DNA from: Flavivirga aquatica
GTDB taxonomy: Bacteria; Bacteroidota; Bacteroidia; Flavobacteriales; Flavobacteriaceae
Direction of reading: 5' to 3'
Assembly: GCF_001747085.1 (NCBI RefSeq)
Contig: NZ_MDJD01000049.1
Span: 62,001 to 126,000, forward strand
Length of the DNA stretch: 64,000 bases
A program made the position numbers and the translations under genes. How positions within the stretch are numbered: position 1 is the first letter of the stretch; every line of letters starts with the position of its first letter. Of this stretch, positions 19,632 through 29,398 are shown in pieces. The notes beneath the pieces were generated by a model that was not told the DNA's origin, searched no databases, and saw only the letters and a program-made list of their open reading frames with translations.

Positions 19632-20748
19632 TAATAAATTAATTTCAAAGTTTAACCAAAACCTAATTATAGGTTTTATTGGGTTTAGTTTTTTCTTTGA
19701 TTTCATTGACAAAATTGATATATTTTATAAAGCTGATTTTTTTAAATTTAATAGAGCTCTTAAATTTTTTTTTGTTCTGTATTTGGTGTTTTTTAATGCT
19801 AAATTTTTTAAGTATATATATATGAACCTCAGACATGTAGTTTATGCTTTTGTAATAATATCCATTGTTTTTTTATTAAAAAACAATTATTCTTTGCTGT
19901 ATTTAAATGAATATATAAGGTATGTTTTTGTGTTATTTGTCTTTCCGTTATTGTATCATACCCATACGCATCAAAATTTATTGCCAAAAGTTCATTCAAT
20001 ATTTAAAGTATTTATTATAATAAATGCAATATTGATTTTAATTGGTTTTATTTTTGAAATTAGAGTTTTTCAAGTGTATAGTTCGCAAAGATTTGGTTTT
20101 AATGGTATTATTTTAAGTCAAGGGGTAACACCATATATTTATTTAACTGCAACAATTTTATTTTGGTTTCTTAAAGATAAAAAAATGTTAATACTAACAT
20201 TGTTATTATCTATTGTTTCTGGAGTTAAAGGGGTGTATTTTGCTGAATTTGTATGCCTTAGTTTATTAGTATTGTTTAGTGAAAAAAACAGTAAAGGATT
20301 TAAAATAAAAGTTATAGTTACTCTGTCTGTTTTTTTTATTCTTTCAGTCTTAATTATATTTAGTCAACCTACATTTAGAAACGTAATTAATTCCGATGGT
20401 TTGTTATCTGCTTTGTTCTCTAATAGAACAGATTACACATTAGAATTATTAAATCAGATAAAACCTGATAATTTTAATATTTTAATAGGAGCAATAGACT
20501 TATTAAAAGTGAGATTAGAACTTCAAATAATTGATGTTGTTTTGTTTTTTGGAATTATTGGTTTATTGGTTTATTTTTCATTTTTCTATTTTATTCATAA
20601 AGAGTTTATAAAGGGAAGTGTTTCCAATATCTTTTTTTTTACATGCCTTTTTCTCTCATGTTTGAGCGGCAATCTTTTATATATTCCATTTGCTTCATTT
20701 TTATTTTTTACGATGTTATTATGTTTGTCTAAGTTTTATTCTAAATAG
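19624..20748 (+). CDS. Polymerase-like polytopic membrane protein
   Basis: A 374-residue membrane protein with about ten hydrophobic segments and no recognisable soluble domain. A loop with RVFQVYSSQRFGFNGIILSQGV near the middle and a late SNRTDYTLELL segment recall Wzy-like polymerases, but identity is weak. It is the third protein of this general type in the locus. It is coupled to the preceding transferase by an 8-base overlap and followed by about 190 bases without a gene. Confidence 0.55.
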   Translation: MINNKLISKFNQNLIIGFIGFSFFFDFIDKIDIFYKADFFKFNRALKFFFVLYLVFFNAKFFKYIYMNLRHVVYAFVIISIVFLLKNNYSLLYLNEYIRYVFVLFVFPLLYHTHTHQNLLPKVHSIFKVFIIINAILILIGFIFEIRVFQVYSSQRFGFNGIILSQGVTPYIYLTATILFWFLKDKKMLILTLLLSIVSGVKGVYFAEFVCLSLLVLFSEKNSKGFKIKVIVTLSVFFILSVLIIFSQPTFRNVINSDGLLSALFSNRTDYTLELLNQIKPDNFNILIGAIDLLKVRLELQIIDVVLFFGIIGLLVYFSFFYFIHKEFIKGSVSNIFFFTCLFLSCLSGNLLYIPFASFLFFTMLLCLSKFYSK

Positions 20749-20911
20749 TTGATGTATTAAAAAAGACCTAGTTTAGATTCGATAACATAATTTTGGTATA
20801 AATGATTAAGTAAAACTATATAGAATTGGCAATAACTTACAGTATTAGATTTAAAATATTTAACGATTTTAAAAATAGATATACTTAATTAATTTTTTAA
20901 ACTTACTTTAT

Positions 20912-20919
20912 TACTTTTG
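20912..20919 (+). promoter_or_regulatory. Possible -7 promoter element (TACTTTTG) before ugd
   Basis: Matches TAnnTTTG and lies 18 bases before ATG 20937, giving a very short leader. No clear TTG at -33, only a T-rich run. It would start a transcript for ugd, UXS and the initiating sugar transferase. Confidence 0.35.
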
Positions 20920-20936
20920 TTCAATAATTTGTGTGT

Positions 20937-22337
20937 ATGAATATAAAAAATATCTGCTGCATTGGTGCAGGCTACGTAGGCGGTCCAACTATGGCTGTAA
21001 TAGCTAAACAATGTCCTAATATAAAAGTTACTATTGTAGATATTAATGAAGCGAGAATAGCAGCATGGAATTCCGTTAATTTTGATGATTTACCAGTTTT
21101 TGAACCAGGTTTAGCAGATATTGTAAAAGAAACAAGAGGGAAAAATTTGTTTTTTTCAACAGATGTAGATAAGGCAATAGATGAAGCTGAAATGATTTTT
21201 ATTTCTGTAAATACACCAACCAAAACCTATGGTAAAGGAAAGGGAATGGCTGCAGATTTAAAATATATTGAACTATGTGCAAGACAGATAGCAAAAGTAG
21301 CTAAACAAAATAAAATAGTTGTAGAGAAGTCTACTCTACCAGTAAGGACTGCTTCTGCTATTAAAAGCATATTGGATGAGACAGGTAATGGTGTTCAGTT
21401 TCAAATTTTATCAAATCCAGAGTTTTTAGCAGAGGGGACAGCAGTACAAGATCTATTAATGCCTGACCGAGTACTAATAGGAGGAGATACATCAACTAAA
21501 GAAGGAGAAATAGCAGTTCAGTCTTTAGTAAACATATATTCGGAATGGATTCCTAAAAAACAGATATTAACAACTAATGTTTGGTCTTCAGAGCTTTCTA
21601 AACTGACAGCTAATGCTTTTTTAGCACAACGCGTTTCATCTATAAATGCGATGTCTGAAATTTGTGAAAAAACAGGAGCAGATGTTAGAGAAGTTTCAAA
21701 AGCTATTGGAATGGATTCACGAATAGGCTCTAAGTTTTTAAATGCTTCTGTTGGATTTGGAGGGTCGTGCTTTCAAAAAGATATTTTAAATTTAGTTTAT
21801 ATTGCTAAAAGTTATGGTTTAAATGAAGTTGCCGACTATTGGGAGCAGGTTATCATAATGAATGAGCACCAGAAAAATCGTTTTTCAGATAATATAGTAA
21901 GTACATTATATAATACTGTTTCTGGAAAAAAAATAACATTTTTAGGATGGGCATTTAAAAAAGACACTAATGATACTCGCGAATCTTCAGCTATTAAAAT
22001 TGCTGATAATTTATTAAGTGAACAAGCTAAAATATCTGTCTACGATCCAAAAGTAACTCCTAGTCAAATATATTCAGATATAGATTATTTAGGAACCAGA
22101 GCTTATGAAGACAATAAGGCTTTGTTAACCGTGTCAAAAGATGCTTATGAAGCCTGTAATGAGTCTCATGCAATAGCTATATTAACAGAATGGGATGAGT
22201 TTAAAAATTACGATTGGAATAGGATTTATAAGAATATGCAAAAACCTGCTTTTATATTTGATGGAAGAGGAATCTTGGACAAGAATACAATAGAAAGTAT
22301 TGGTTTCACGTATTATAAAATAGGTAGTGGAAATTAG
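20937..22337 (+). CDS. ugd: UDP-glucose 6-dehydrogenase (animal-like type)
   Basis: Oxidises UDP-glucose twice to UDP-glucuronate with two NAD. Motifs are complete: NAD-binding [54 protein letters not shown] with the catalytic Lys, and [10 protein letters not shown] with the catalytic Cys. About 466 residues long, it follows the animal UGDH sequence block for block rather than the shorter common bacterial form. I chose ATG 20937; GTG 20931 is in frame but adds only two residues. The next gene uses its product. Confidence 0.95.
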   Translation: MNIKNICCIGAGYVGGPTMAVIAKQCPNIKVTIVDINEARIAAWNSVNFDDLPVFEPGLADIVKETRGKNLFFSTDVDKAIDEAEMIFISVNTPTKTYGKGKGMAADLKYIELCARQIAKVAKQNKIVVEKSTLPVRTASAIKSILDETGNGVQFQILSNPEFLAEGTAVQDLLMPDRVLIGGDTSTKEGEIAVQSLVNIYSEWIPKKQILTTNVWSSELSKLTANAFLAQRVSSINAMSEICEKTGADVREVSKAIGMDSRIGSKFLNASVGFGGSCFQKDILNLVYIAKSYGLNEVADYWEQVIIMNEHQKNRFSDNIVSTLYNTVSGKKITFLGWAFKKDTNDTRESSAIKIADNLLSEQAKISVYDPKVTPSQIYSDIDYLGTRAYEDNKALLTVSKDAYEACNESHAIAILTEWDEFKNYDWNRIYKNMQKPAFIFDGRGILDKNTIESIGFTYYKIGSGN

Positions 22338-22343
22338 GTAAAT

Positions 22344-23330
22344 ATGAAAAAAGTATTAATAACAGGAGCTGCTGGGTTTTTGGGGTCACATTTATGTGAT
22401 CGACTTATAAAGGAAAATTATTATGTTATCGGAATGGATAATTTCATAACAGGAGATAAAAAAAATCTTGAGCATTTAAATAAAAATCCAAATTTTGAGT
22501 TTATTGAACATGATATTACAGAATTTGTAAAAATAGAAGGAGGTCTGGATTATATATTACATTTTGCATCACCAGCTAGTCCTATAGACTATCTAAAAAT
22601 ACCAATTCAAACTTTAAAAGTGGGATCTTTAGGAACTCATAATTTGTTGGGTTTGGCAAAAGCTAAAAAAGCAAGAATATTAATTGCATCAACTTCTGAA
22701 ATTTATGGAGACCCTCTAGTACATCCACAAACAGAAGATTATTATGGAAATGTAAATACTATTGGTCCAAGAGGTGTTTATGATGAAGCTAAACGATTCC
22801 AAGAATCTATAACAATGGCTTATCACAGGTTTCATGGCTTAGAAACAAGGATTGTTCGTATATTTAATACTTATGGTCCAAGAATGAGACTTAATGATGG
22901 TAGAGTTATCCCAGCTTTTATGGGGCAAGCCTTAAGAGGAGAAGATTTAACTGTTTTTGGAGATGGATCTCAAACACGATCATTTTGTTATGTAGATGAT
23001 CAAGTTGAGGGTATTTATAGATTATTGTTAAGTGATTATGTGGAACCTGTAAATATTGGAAACCCTCATGAGATAACGATTAAAGATTTTGCAGAAGAAA
23101 TTATAAAATTAACAGAAACTAATCAAAAGATAATTTATAAAAATTTACCAATAAACGATCCTTTACAGCGCCAACCAAATATATCGTTAGCTAAAAAAGT
23201 ATTAGATTGGACGCCCAAAGTTGGAAGAGAAGAGGGTATGAAAATTACATTTGATTATTTTAAAAGTTTGACAGATGAAGAACTTTTTAAGAGCGAGCAT
23301 AAAGATTTTAAAAACCATATAAAGAAATAA
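22344..23330 (+). CDS. UDP-glucuronate decarboxylase (UDP-xylose synthase)
   Basis: Decarboxylates UDP-glucuronate to UDP-xylose with bound NAD. The 328-residue short-chain dehydrogenase has [10 protein letters not shown] (8-17), [21 protein letters not shown] and the catalytic [25 protein letters not shown] and [12 protein letters not shown] are family signatures. It lies 6 bases after ugd and abuts the next gene without a gap. The glycan therefore probably contains xylose or glucuronate. Confidence 0.94.
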   Translation: MKKVLITGAAGFLGSHLCDRLIKENYYVIGMDNFITGDKKNLEHLNKNPNFEFIEHDITEFVKIEGGLDYILHFASPASPIDYLKIPIQTLKVGSLGTHNLLGLAKAKKARILIASTSEIYGDPLVHPQTEDYYGNVNTIGPRGVYDEAKRFQESITMAYHRFHGLETRIVRIFNTYGPRMRLNDGRVIPAFMGQALRGEDLTVFGDGSQTRSFCYVDDQVEGIYRLLLSDYVEPVNIGNPHEITIKDFAEEIIKLTETNQKIIYKNLPINDPLQRQPNISLAKKVLDWTPKVGREEGMKITFDYFKSLTDEELFKSEHKDFKNHIKK

Positions 23331-24683
23331 GTGGATTATAAACAAGGAAGATATTCAGGTTTAATAAAACCATTATTTGGATTTATTGATCTTGTCATTA
23401 TAAATATGACAATTTATCTATTTGAAATAAATTTAAACAACACACCCTTGTTTAGTTTATATATATCCATATTATGGATAATAATTTCAGTGAAAAATCA
23501 TTTTTACGAAGTTCAAAGACGCTCTAAAATAATCCAAATTATACCACTTTTATTAAGACAAATGCTGCTTTTTGCAATTATCTTATATGCGTTTATAGGT
23601 TTTTTTAAACAACCAGTCATTAGTAGATTGGGGCTAGGTAATTATTTTTTATGTGTTTTTGTTGCAATTTTTGTTTTTAAGATTTTTACGTTTTTTTTAA
23701 TAAAAAAATACAGAACAGTTTTAAGTGGAAATACTAGAAATGTTATTGTTATTGGTAAAAATGAGAAAACTAGACAATTAATAAAAACATTTAATGCGAG
23801 ATTAGATTTTGGATATATTTTTAAGGCCCAATTTAGCATTAATGATGAGTATTTTTCTTTAGAAAAGTGTTTTAGGTATATTATAGATAATAATATTGAT
23901 GAAATATATTTTTCTGTTGCAGAGTTAACTAATAAGCAGATAAATGAATTAGTTGATTTTGCAGATAATAACTTAAGAGAACTAAAATTTATACCAGATA
24001 ATAAGGATATTTATTCTAAAAAACTTAAATATGAATATTATGATTATATTCCTGTTTTATCTTTAAGAGCTATTCCTTTGCAGGAATCAGTAAATAAATT
24101 TATTAAAAGATCGTTTGATATATTATTTTCTGCTTTTATTATAATTTTCGTGTTATCATGGCTAACTCCAATTTTGGCTATTTTAATTAAATTAGAATCA
24201 AAAGGTCCTGTTTTTTTTAAGCAGTCTAGAAATGGTTTTAATTATAAAGAGTTTGATTGTTATAAATTTAGGTCTATGATGCCTAATAAAGATGCACATT
24301 TATATCAAGCTACAAAAGGAGATTTAAGAGTTACTAAAGTTGGAGCTTTTATTCGTAAGACAAGTATAGATGAATTACCTCAATTTTTTAATGTGCTTTT
24401 TGGAGATATGTCTGTTGCAGGTCCACGACCGCATATGGTAAGTCATACAAATATGTATGCTCAAAGAATTGATAAGTTTATGGTACGTCATTTTGTAAAA
24501 CCAGGTATTACAGGTTTAGCTCAAATAAGTGGATTTAGAGGCGAAATTGAGAAAGATAAAGATATTATTAATCGAGTGAAGTATGATATCTTTTATATTG
24601 AGAACTGGTCTTTATTATTAGATTTAAAAATCATTATACAAACCTTTGTTAATGCTTTAAGAGGAGAAGAAAAAGCATACTAA
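23331..24683 (+). CDS. Polyprenyl-phosphate sugar-1-phosphate transferase (initiating transferase)
   Basis: Starts each repeat unit by moving a sugar-1-phosphate onto undecaprenyl phosphate. The 450-residue protein has four N-terminal membrane segments, a central nucleotide-binding-like domain (NVIVIGKNEKTRQL) and the C-terminal catalytic bac_transf domain. That domain shows KRSFDILFSAFIIIF, GPVFFKQSRNG, FDCYKFRSM, RKTSIDELPQF and SVAGPRPH. This is the WcaJ/WbaP-type architecture. The start is GTG 23331, immediately after the preceding stop. Confidence 0.93.
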   Translation: MDYKQGRYSGLIKPLFGFIDLVIINMTIYLFEINLNNTPLFSLYISILWIIISVKNHFYEVQRRSKIIQIIPLLLRQMLLFAIILYAFIGFFKQPVISRLGLGNYFLCVFVAIFVFKIFTFFLIKKYRTVLSGNTRNVIVIGKNEKTRQLIKTFNARLDFGYIFKAQFSINDEYFSLEKCFRYIIDNNIDEIYFSVAELTNKQINELVDFADNNLRELKFIPDNKDIYSKKLKYEYYDYIPVLSLRAIPLQESVNKFIKRSFDILFSAFIIIFVLSWLTPILAILIKLESKGPVFFKQSRNGFNYKEFDCYKFRSMMPNKDAHLYQATKGDLRVTKVGAFIRKTSIDELPQFFNVLFGDMSVAGPRPHMVSHTNMYAQRIDKFMVRHFVKPGITGLAQISGFRGEIEKDKDIINRVKYDIFYIENWSLLLDLKIIIQTFVNALRGEEKAY

Positions 24684-24690
24684 AATCATC

Positions 24691-25470
24691 TTGAAACCAC
24701 TAGTTTCTATAATAATGCCCATTTATAATTCTGAAGATTTTCTTTCAGCGGCTATATCTAGTGTTATAAATCAAACTTATAAAAATTGGGAATTATTATT
24801 AATTGATGATAAGTCAACCGATAAATCTTTAGAAATAGTCCATTTGTTTTTGGACAAGCACTCCAATATTAGGTTTTTTAAGAATGAAACTAATCAAGGA
24901 GCAGCTATTTCAAGAAATGAAGGGATTAAGGCAGCAAAAGGAGGTTATATTGCCTTTTTGGATGCGGATGACTTATGGAAGCCAGAAAAATTAGAAAAAC
25001 AATTAGCATTTATTAATAAAGAAGGATGTGATGTGTGTTTTAGCACTTACGATTTAATTAATGAACAAGGAGAGCTATTAAATAAACAAGTTAAAGCATT
25101 AACTATTGTAGATTATAATAAACTTTTAAAAAGTAATTATATAGGTAATTTAACCGGTATTTATAATGCGAAAACTTTAGGTAAAGTCGTATCACCTAAT
25201 TTGAGAAAAAGACAAGATTGGTTATTGTGGTTAACTGCAATAAAAAAATCTAACAAACCAGCTCAAGGTATTCAAGAGTCTCTTGCTTATTATAGAATTA
25301 GAAAAAACTCAATGTCATCAAATAAATTCAATCTTGTAAAACATAATTATTGGGTTTATAAGAAAGGTTTGGGATTTTCTAGAGTAAAATCTATGTATTG
25401 TATGTTTGTTTTTTTAAAAGAACATTTTTTTGTAAAATCTAAACAAACAACTTTTACAAATAAGATTTAA
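24691..25470 (+). CDS. Family 2 glycosyltransferase
   Basis: Inverting GT-A transferase of 259 residues. The family signature is textbook: VSIIMPIYNSEDFL, NWELLLIDDKSTDKS, NQGAAISRNEGI and AFLDADDLWKPEKL, containing the DxD metal site. RQDWLLWL fits the catalytic base region. It uses a TTG start, 7 bases after the initiating transferase. It may add the second sugar. Its 3' end overlaps the convergent CapK-like gene by 17 bases. Confidence 0.92.
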   Translation: MKPLVSIIMPIYNSEDFLSAAISSVINQTYKNWELLLIDDKSTDKSLEIVHLFLDKHSNIRFFKNETNQGAAISRNEGIKAAKGGYIAFLDADDLWKPEKLEKQLAFINKEGCDVCFSTYDLINEQGELLNKQVKALTIVDYNKLLKSNYIGNLTGIYNAKTLGKVVSPNLRKRQDWLLWLTAIKKSNKPAQGIQESLAYYRIRKNSMSSNKFNLVKHNYWVYKKGLGFSRVKSMYCMFVFLKEHFFVKSKQTTFTNKI

Positions 25471-26794
25471 ATTGCTTTAATTTACCTCTATTAGATCTAT
25501 CTAAAGTTGTTTTTTGTTCAAAAATAATTGTTAATCCAGGTTCTAAGTACTTTTCGATAGCTTTATTAACACTTTGTATTTTTATATCAGTAAGTTTTTG
25601 AGAGCTAGTATAGCTTATTTTAAAAGTATCTATTTTTTGTTGTTCAATAATAAATTCTTTAACATTCAAATTATCTTCGATAACAGTTTTAGTTATATAG
25701 TAAAAAGTTAATCCAGCAGCTTTTTTTCCACTAGGTAAAATGGCAATATCGTTTGTTCTACCAATTAGTTTTTCGAGAATAAGCTTATTCTTTAAACTTT
25801 TTTGAGAAAGTACTCCAATATCACCTAAATCATATCTTATAAATGGATGAGCCTTATTGTAAAGAGATGTAATAACTATGCGTCCTTCTTGTCCGTTTGG
25901 TAAAGGGTTATCATTTTCATCAAGGATTTCAACAAATAAATCATCAGTATTAACAATCCATTCATCCTTTGTATTTTGAAAAGCAATTAATCCAAGCTCA
26001 GCAGCACCGTATTCATTTATAATTGGTATTCCAAATTGAGTTTCTAATAAGATTTTATCAGATTCAAAAAGCATTTCAGATGTAACGATACAAGCATTTA
26101 ATGTAGGGCATATGGTGTTTAGAATAATGTTTTTTCGGTTCAAGTATTTAGCAAACTGTACTATGGAACTTGTATACCCATTTATATAATGAAAAGGAGT
26201 AGATTTAAATTTTTCAAGCATCTTTTTAAGCTGAGAATCACTTAAATCAAAAACTGAAAATCTATAACGGTTACTTAAAGCATCTTTTAAGCGCTCCTTA
26301 TAATATCCTTTTTTGTCTAAAGGAATACCATAGAAACGAGCCTGTTTAGAGGTACTAAAGTTTAAATTGAACCAATCATAGCGATCTATAAAACCAGCCC
26401 AAGTTAAAGCGTGGCAAAATTTGTCTTTTGCAAAAATAAAGGGATTACCAGAAGAGCCAGAAGTTTTATTTATATAAACATTTTTTTTAGTAAACCCTTT
26501 AGATAACCTATTGGCTAATGGTTGTTGTAAATCATTTTTTGTCATTACAGGGAGACTATTCCAATCTAACGGATTAGTGTTTTTAGCAAAGTCCCTATAA
26601 AACGCGTTATGTTTTAAATGATAAGAAACTATTTCTTGCTTTTTAGTTTCATTATAAACTTTAAAGTCGTTTTCATTTTTGTTTTGAATAGTTTTTAAAA
26701 CCTGTTTAGCTTCCTTGATAGGAAATCCATTGATACGTAATGAAAGGTTGAATAAATTCAAAAGCAAATGATGTTTATAATAACAAAAAAACAA
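25454..26794 (-). CDS. CapK/PaaK-like adenylate-forming enzyme
   Basis: Related to phenylacetate-CoA ligases and to CapK proteins of capsule loci. About 446 residues, with NKTSGSSGNPFIF as the ATP/phosphate-binding loop, NEYGAAELGLIAFQ as the adenylate motif, and PFIRYDLGDIG followed by LIGRTND. It probably activates a carboxylate, but its substrate in polysaccharide loci is not established. It is transcribed against the main cluster. The TTG at 26794 overlaps a TAGATTTG promoter-like motif, so a start further inside, such as TTG 26767, is possible. Confidence 0.8.
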   Translation of the reverse strand: MFFCYYKHHLLLNLFNLSLRINGFPIKEAKQVLKTIQNKNENDFKVYNETKKQEIVSYHLKHNAFYRDFAKNTNPLDWNSLPVMTKNDLQQPLANRLSKGFTKKNVYINKTSGSSGNPFIFAKDKFCHALTWAGFIDRYDWFNLNFSTSKQARFYGIPLDKKGYYKERLKDALSNRYRFSVFDLSDSQLKKMLEKFKSTPFHYINGYTSSIVQFAKYLNRKNIILNTICPTLNACIVTSEMLFESDKILLETQFGIPIINEYGAAELGLIAFQNTKDEWIVNTDDLFVEILDENDNPLPNGQEGRIVITSLYNKAHPFIRYDLGDIGVLSQKSLKNKLILEKLIGRTNDIAILPSGKKAAGLTFYYITKTVIEDNLNVKEFIIEQQKIDTFKISYTSSQKLTDIKIQSVNKAIEKYLEPGLTIIFEQKTTLDRSNRGKLKQFKSYL

Positions 26795-26853
26795 ATCTAA
26801 ATATAAATCCTAATTTTAAACTTGAATAATAGAAAAAAATAGTAATGAATTCG

Positions 26854-26882
26854 TTACAGATTCTAAAAACACACTATTTTTG
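26854..26882 (+). promoter_or_regulatory. Promoter before purD
   Basis: TATTTTTG at 26875-26882 fits the -7 consensus TAnnTTTG. A TTA at 26854-26856 is one base off the -33 TTG, with normal spacing. Transcription would begin near 26889, about 17 bases before the purD ATG. Confidence 0.5.
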
Positions 26883-26905
26883 CATTTCAATAAAAATAAT
26901 ATACA

Positions 26906-28180
26906 ATGAATATCTTAATTCTTGGTTCTGGCGGAAGAGAACACACATTTGCATGGAAAATTGTTCAAAGCCCAAAATGCGAACATCTATTTGTAGCACC
27001 AGGAAATTCAGGAACAGCAGAAATAGCTACTAATGTAAATATTGGTGTAACAGATTTTGAAGCGATTAAAGAATTGGTTTTAGATAAAAACATTGATATA
27101 GTTGTTGTAGGGCCAGAAGATCCTTTAGTGCAAGGTGTTCATGATTATTTTTTGAATGATGAAGCCATTAAACATGTTTCTGTTATTGGACCACAAAAAG
27201 TAGCAGCAGAATTAGAGGGAAGTAAAGAGTTTGCTAAAGAATTCTTATACCGACATAATATTCCAACAGCAGCTTATGAAAGTTTTACAAAGGAAACGGT
27301 TGAAAAAGGCTATGTTTTTTTAGAAACCTTAAATCCTCCTTATGTACTTAAAGCAGATGGTTTAGCAGCAGGAAAAGGAGTTGTTATTTTAAATGATTTA
27401 GATGAAGCTAAAGCGGAACTAAAAAGTATGTTGGTTGATGCTAAATTTGGAGCAGCAAGTACAAAAGTCGTTATAGAAGAGTTTTTAGATGGTATTGAGT
27501 TAAGCTGTTTTGTATTAACCGATGGTGAAAACTATAAAATTTTACCAACAGCAAAAGATTATAAAAGAATAGGAGAAGGCGATACAGGCTTAAATACAGG
27601 AGGAATGGGAGCAGTATCTCCAGTACCTTTTGCAACTGAAGAATTTCTTGCTAAAATAGAAGAACGTATTGTAAAGCCTACAGTTAACGGTTTTAAGAAA
27701 GATAATTTACCTTATGTAGGGTTTGTATTTATTGGGCTTATTAAAGTAGGGGACGATCCTAAAGTAATTGAATACAATGTGCGTATGGGAGACCCAGAAA
27801 CAGAAGTTGTTCTGCCAAGACTTAAAAATGATTTTGTTGAAATATTACAAGCCATGTCTAATGGAACATTAGATAAAATCAATATTGAGATTGATGAGCG
27901 TGCGGCAACTACTATTATGTTAGTGTCTGGAGGTTATCCTGAAGCTTATGAAAAAGGAAAAGAAATAGTAGGTGTAGAAGCTATTGAGGGTTCTATACCT
28001 TTCCATGCAGGAGCACAAATACAAGAAGATGGAAAAATAGTGACTTCTGGAGGCCGTGTTATGGCTATAACGTCTTATGGAGAGACGTACCAAGAGGCTA
28101 TAAAAAAATCTTACCAAAATATAGAAAAACTACATTTTGATAAGATGAATTATCGTAAAGATATTGGATTCGATTTATAA
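26906..28180 (+). CDS. purD: Phosphoribosylamine-glycine ligase
   Basis: Second step of de novo purine synthesis: joins 5-phosphoribosylamine and glycine with ATP to give GAR. The 424-residue protein begins MNILILGSGGREHTFAWK, the PurD signature. It then shows VVGPEDPLVQGV, EGSKEFAKEFL, the ATP-grasp segment PYVLKADGLAAGKGVVI, LNTGGMGAVSP and NVRMGDPETEVVLPRL. All are intact. It is a single gene between a convergent CapK-like gene upstream on the other strand and a convergent small gene downstream, whose end it overlaps by six bases. Confidence 0.98.
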   Translation: MNILILGSGGREHTFAWKIVQSPKCEHLFVAPGNSGTAEIATNVNIGVTDFEAIKELVLDKNIDIVVVGPEDPLVQGVHDYFLNDEAIKHVSVIGPQKVAAELEGSKEFAKEFLYRHNIPTAAYESFTKETVEKGYVFLETLNPPYVLKADGLAAGKGVVILNDLDEAKAELKSMLVDAKFGAASTKVVIEEFLDGIELSCFVLTDGENYKILPTAKDYKRIGEGDTGLNTGGMGAVSPVPFATEEFLAKIEERIVKPTVNGFKKDNLPYVGFVFIGLIKVGDDPKVIEYNVRMGDPETEVVLPRLKNDFVEILQAMSNGTLDKINIEIDERAATTIMLVSGGYPEAYEKGKEIVGVEAIEGSIPFHAGAQIQEDGKIVTSGGRVMAITSYGETYQEAIKKSYQNIEKLHFDKMNYRKDIGFDL

Positions 28181-28402
28181 AAAAGAATGTGAAGAAACAC
28201 TTTTGTCTTCTTCATTATTATCATTAAATATTTTTAGTTGCTTCATCCAGTAAACCATAGCAACAAACCCAATTATAATAAAAATCCAAGAAATTGTATT
28301 AGCTGCAAACCAGTTTTCAAGTTCTAATGCTCTTAAAGCATCAAGAGGCGTTAAAAGCACATTTACAAATAAATCTTGTATAGCGTAAAATAAATCTTTC
28401 AT
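28175..28402 (-). CDS. Small membrane protein (DUF6341-like)
   Basis: A 75-residue protein with an N-terminal amphipathic part (DLFYAIQDLFVNVLLTPLDAL), one clear membrane segment (ISWIFIIIGFVAMVYWMK, about 35-52) and a charged tail. It resembles the small flavobacterial family I recall as DUF6341, of unknown function. It is divergent from the next gene by about 70 bases and convergent with purD. Confidence 0.7.
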   Translation of the reverse strand: MKDLFYAIQDLFVNVLLTPLDALRALELENWFAANTISWIFIIIGFVAMVYWMKQLKIFNDNNEEDKSVSSHSFL

Positions 28403-28474
28403 GAGTGTTTGTTTATTGTTTTCTAACCATTATATAGTTAGTATATTTACGGGGCAAAAATACAAAAACAGTTA

Positions 28475-29398
28475 ATGATAACAAGTATTTTTAATAAATC
28501 TAAGCCAATAAACTTTATCCTTGTTTTTTTTATTACGCTTTTAGCTTTTATTATAGCTAGAATAGGACAAGTGAATGAGGGGGATACTTTGATGTTTGTT
28601 ATAAAGCAAGTTGCTGTGCTTTTTATAGCCTATATATCTATTTTGCTTTTAAATTTTATAGCAAGTAAGAATAGTTTAACTATAAAAAACAACTATGAAA
28701 TTTTATTGTTTAGCTTATTTCTGTTATTGATTACGCAAACGACAAGTCAATCAAATGTGCTTTTATCTAATTTTTTTGTGTTGTTAGCGCTCAGAAGAAT
28801 CATGAGTTTGCGTTCTCAAAAAGATGTTAAAAGAAAGCTTTTTGATGCCTCTTTATGGATTGCCATAGCCTCTTTATTTTATTTTTGGTCTATTCTATTT
28901 TTTGGTCTAATAATTTTTTCACATATTTTATATGTAGATAATAATATTAGACATTGGATTATACCATTTTTAGGGGTTTTTACAATTTTTGTTTTATCTA
29001 TAGCTATTTCTATAGTCTGTTATGATAGTTTTTTTGAGATATGCAATATTACACCACAGGTGAGTTATGATTTTAGTAATTATAATTCTTTAAAATATTT
29101 AATAGCCATTACGCTTCTTTTTTCTTTTGGAATATGGTCATCAATATTTTACCTTCAAAATATTAAAAAGCAAAAAAAAGCATTTAGAGCTTCATTTAAA
29201 ATCATAATAATAGCAGCGATAATAGGATTCTTAATTGTAACTCAGGTACCAGAAAAAAATGGTAGCGAGTTTTTATTTTTGTTTGCGCCTTTAGCTATTA
29301 TTATTTCAAATTATATTGAAATTATACAAGAAAAATGGTTTAAAGAGGTATTTGTGTCTATTCTAGTTATAATACCCTTTATACTTTTAATGTTGTAG
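28475..29398 (+). CDS. Polytopic membrane protein (DUF6427-like)
   Basis: 307 residues with eight to ten hydrophobic segments and hardly any soluble loops. The pattern RIGQVNEGDTL, then LLANFFVLLALRR-like SNFFVLLALRRIMSLRSQ, then AEFLFLF-like SEFLFLFAPLAI, matches what I recall of DUF6427, common beside purD and upp in flavobacteria. Function unknown. Its 3' end overlaps the convergent upp gene by 12 bases. Confidence 0.7.
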   Translation: MITSIFNKSKPINFILVFFITLLAFIIARIGQVNEGDTLMFVIKQVAVLFIAYISILLLNFIASKNSLTIKNNYEILLFSLFLLLITQTTSQSNVLLSNFFVLLALRRIMSLRSQKDVKRKLFDASLWIAIASLFYFWSILFFGLIIFSHILYVDNNIRHWIIPFLGVFTIFVLSIAISIVCYDSFFEICNITPQVSYDFSNYNSLKYLIAITLLFSFGIWSSIFYLQNIKKQKKAFRASFKIIIIAAIIGFLIVTQVPEKNGSEFLFLFAPLAIIISNYIEIIQEKWFKEVFVSILVIIPFILLML

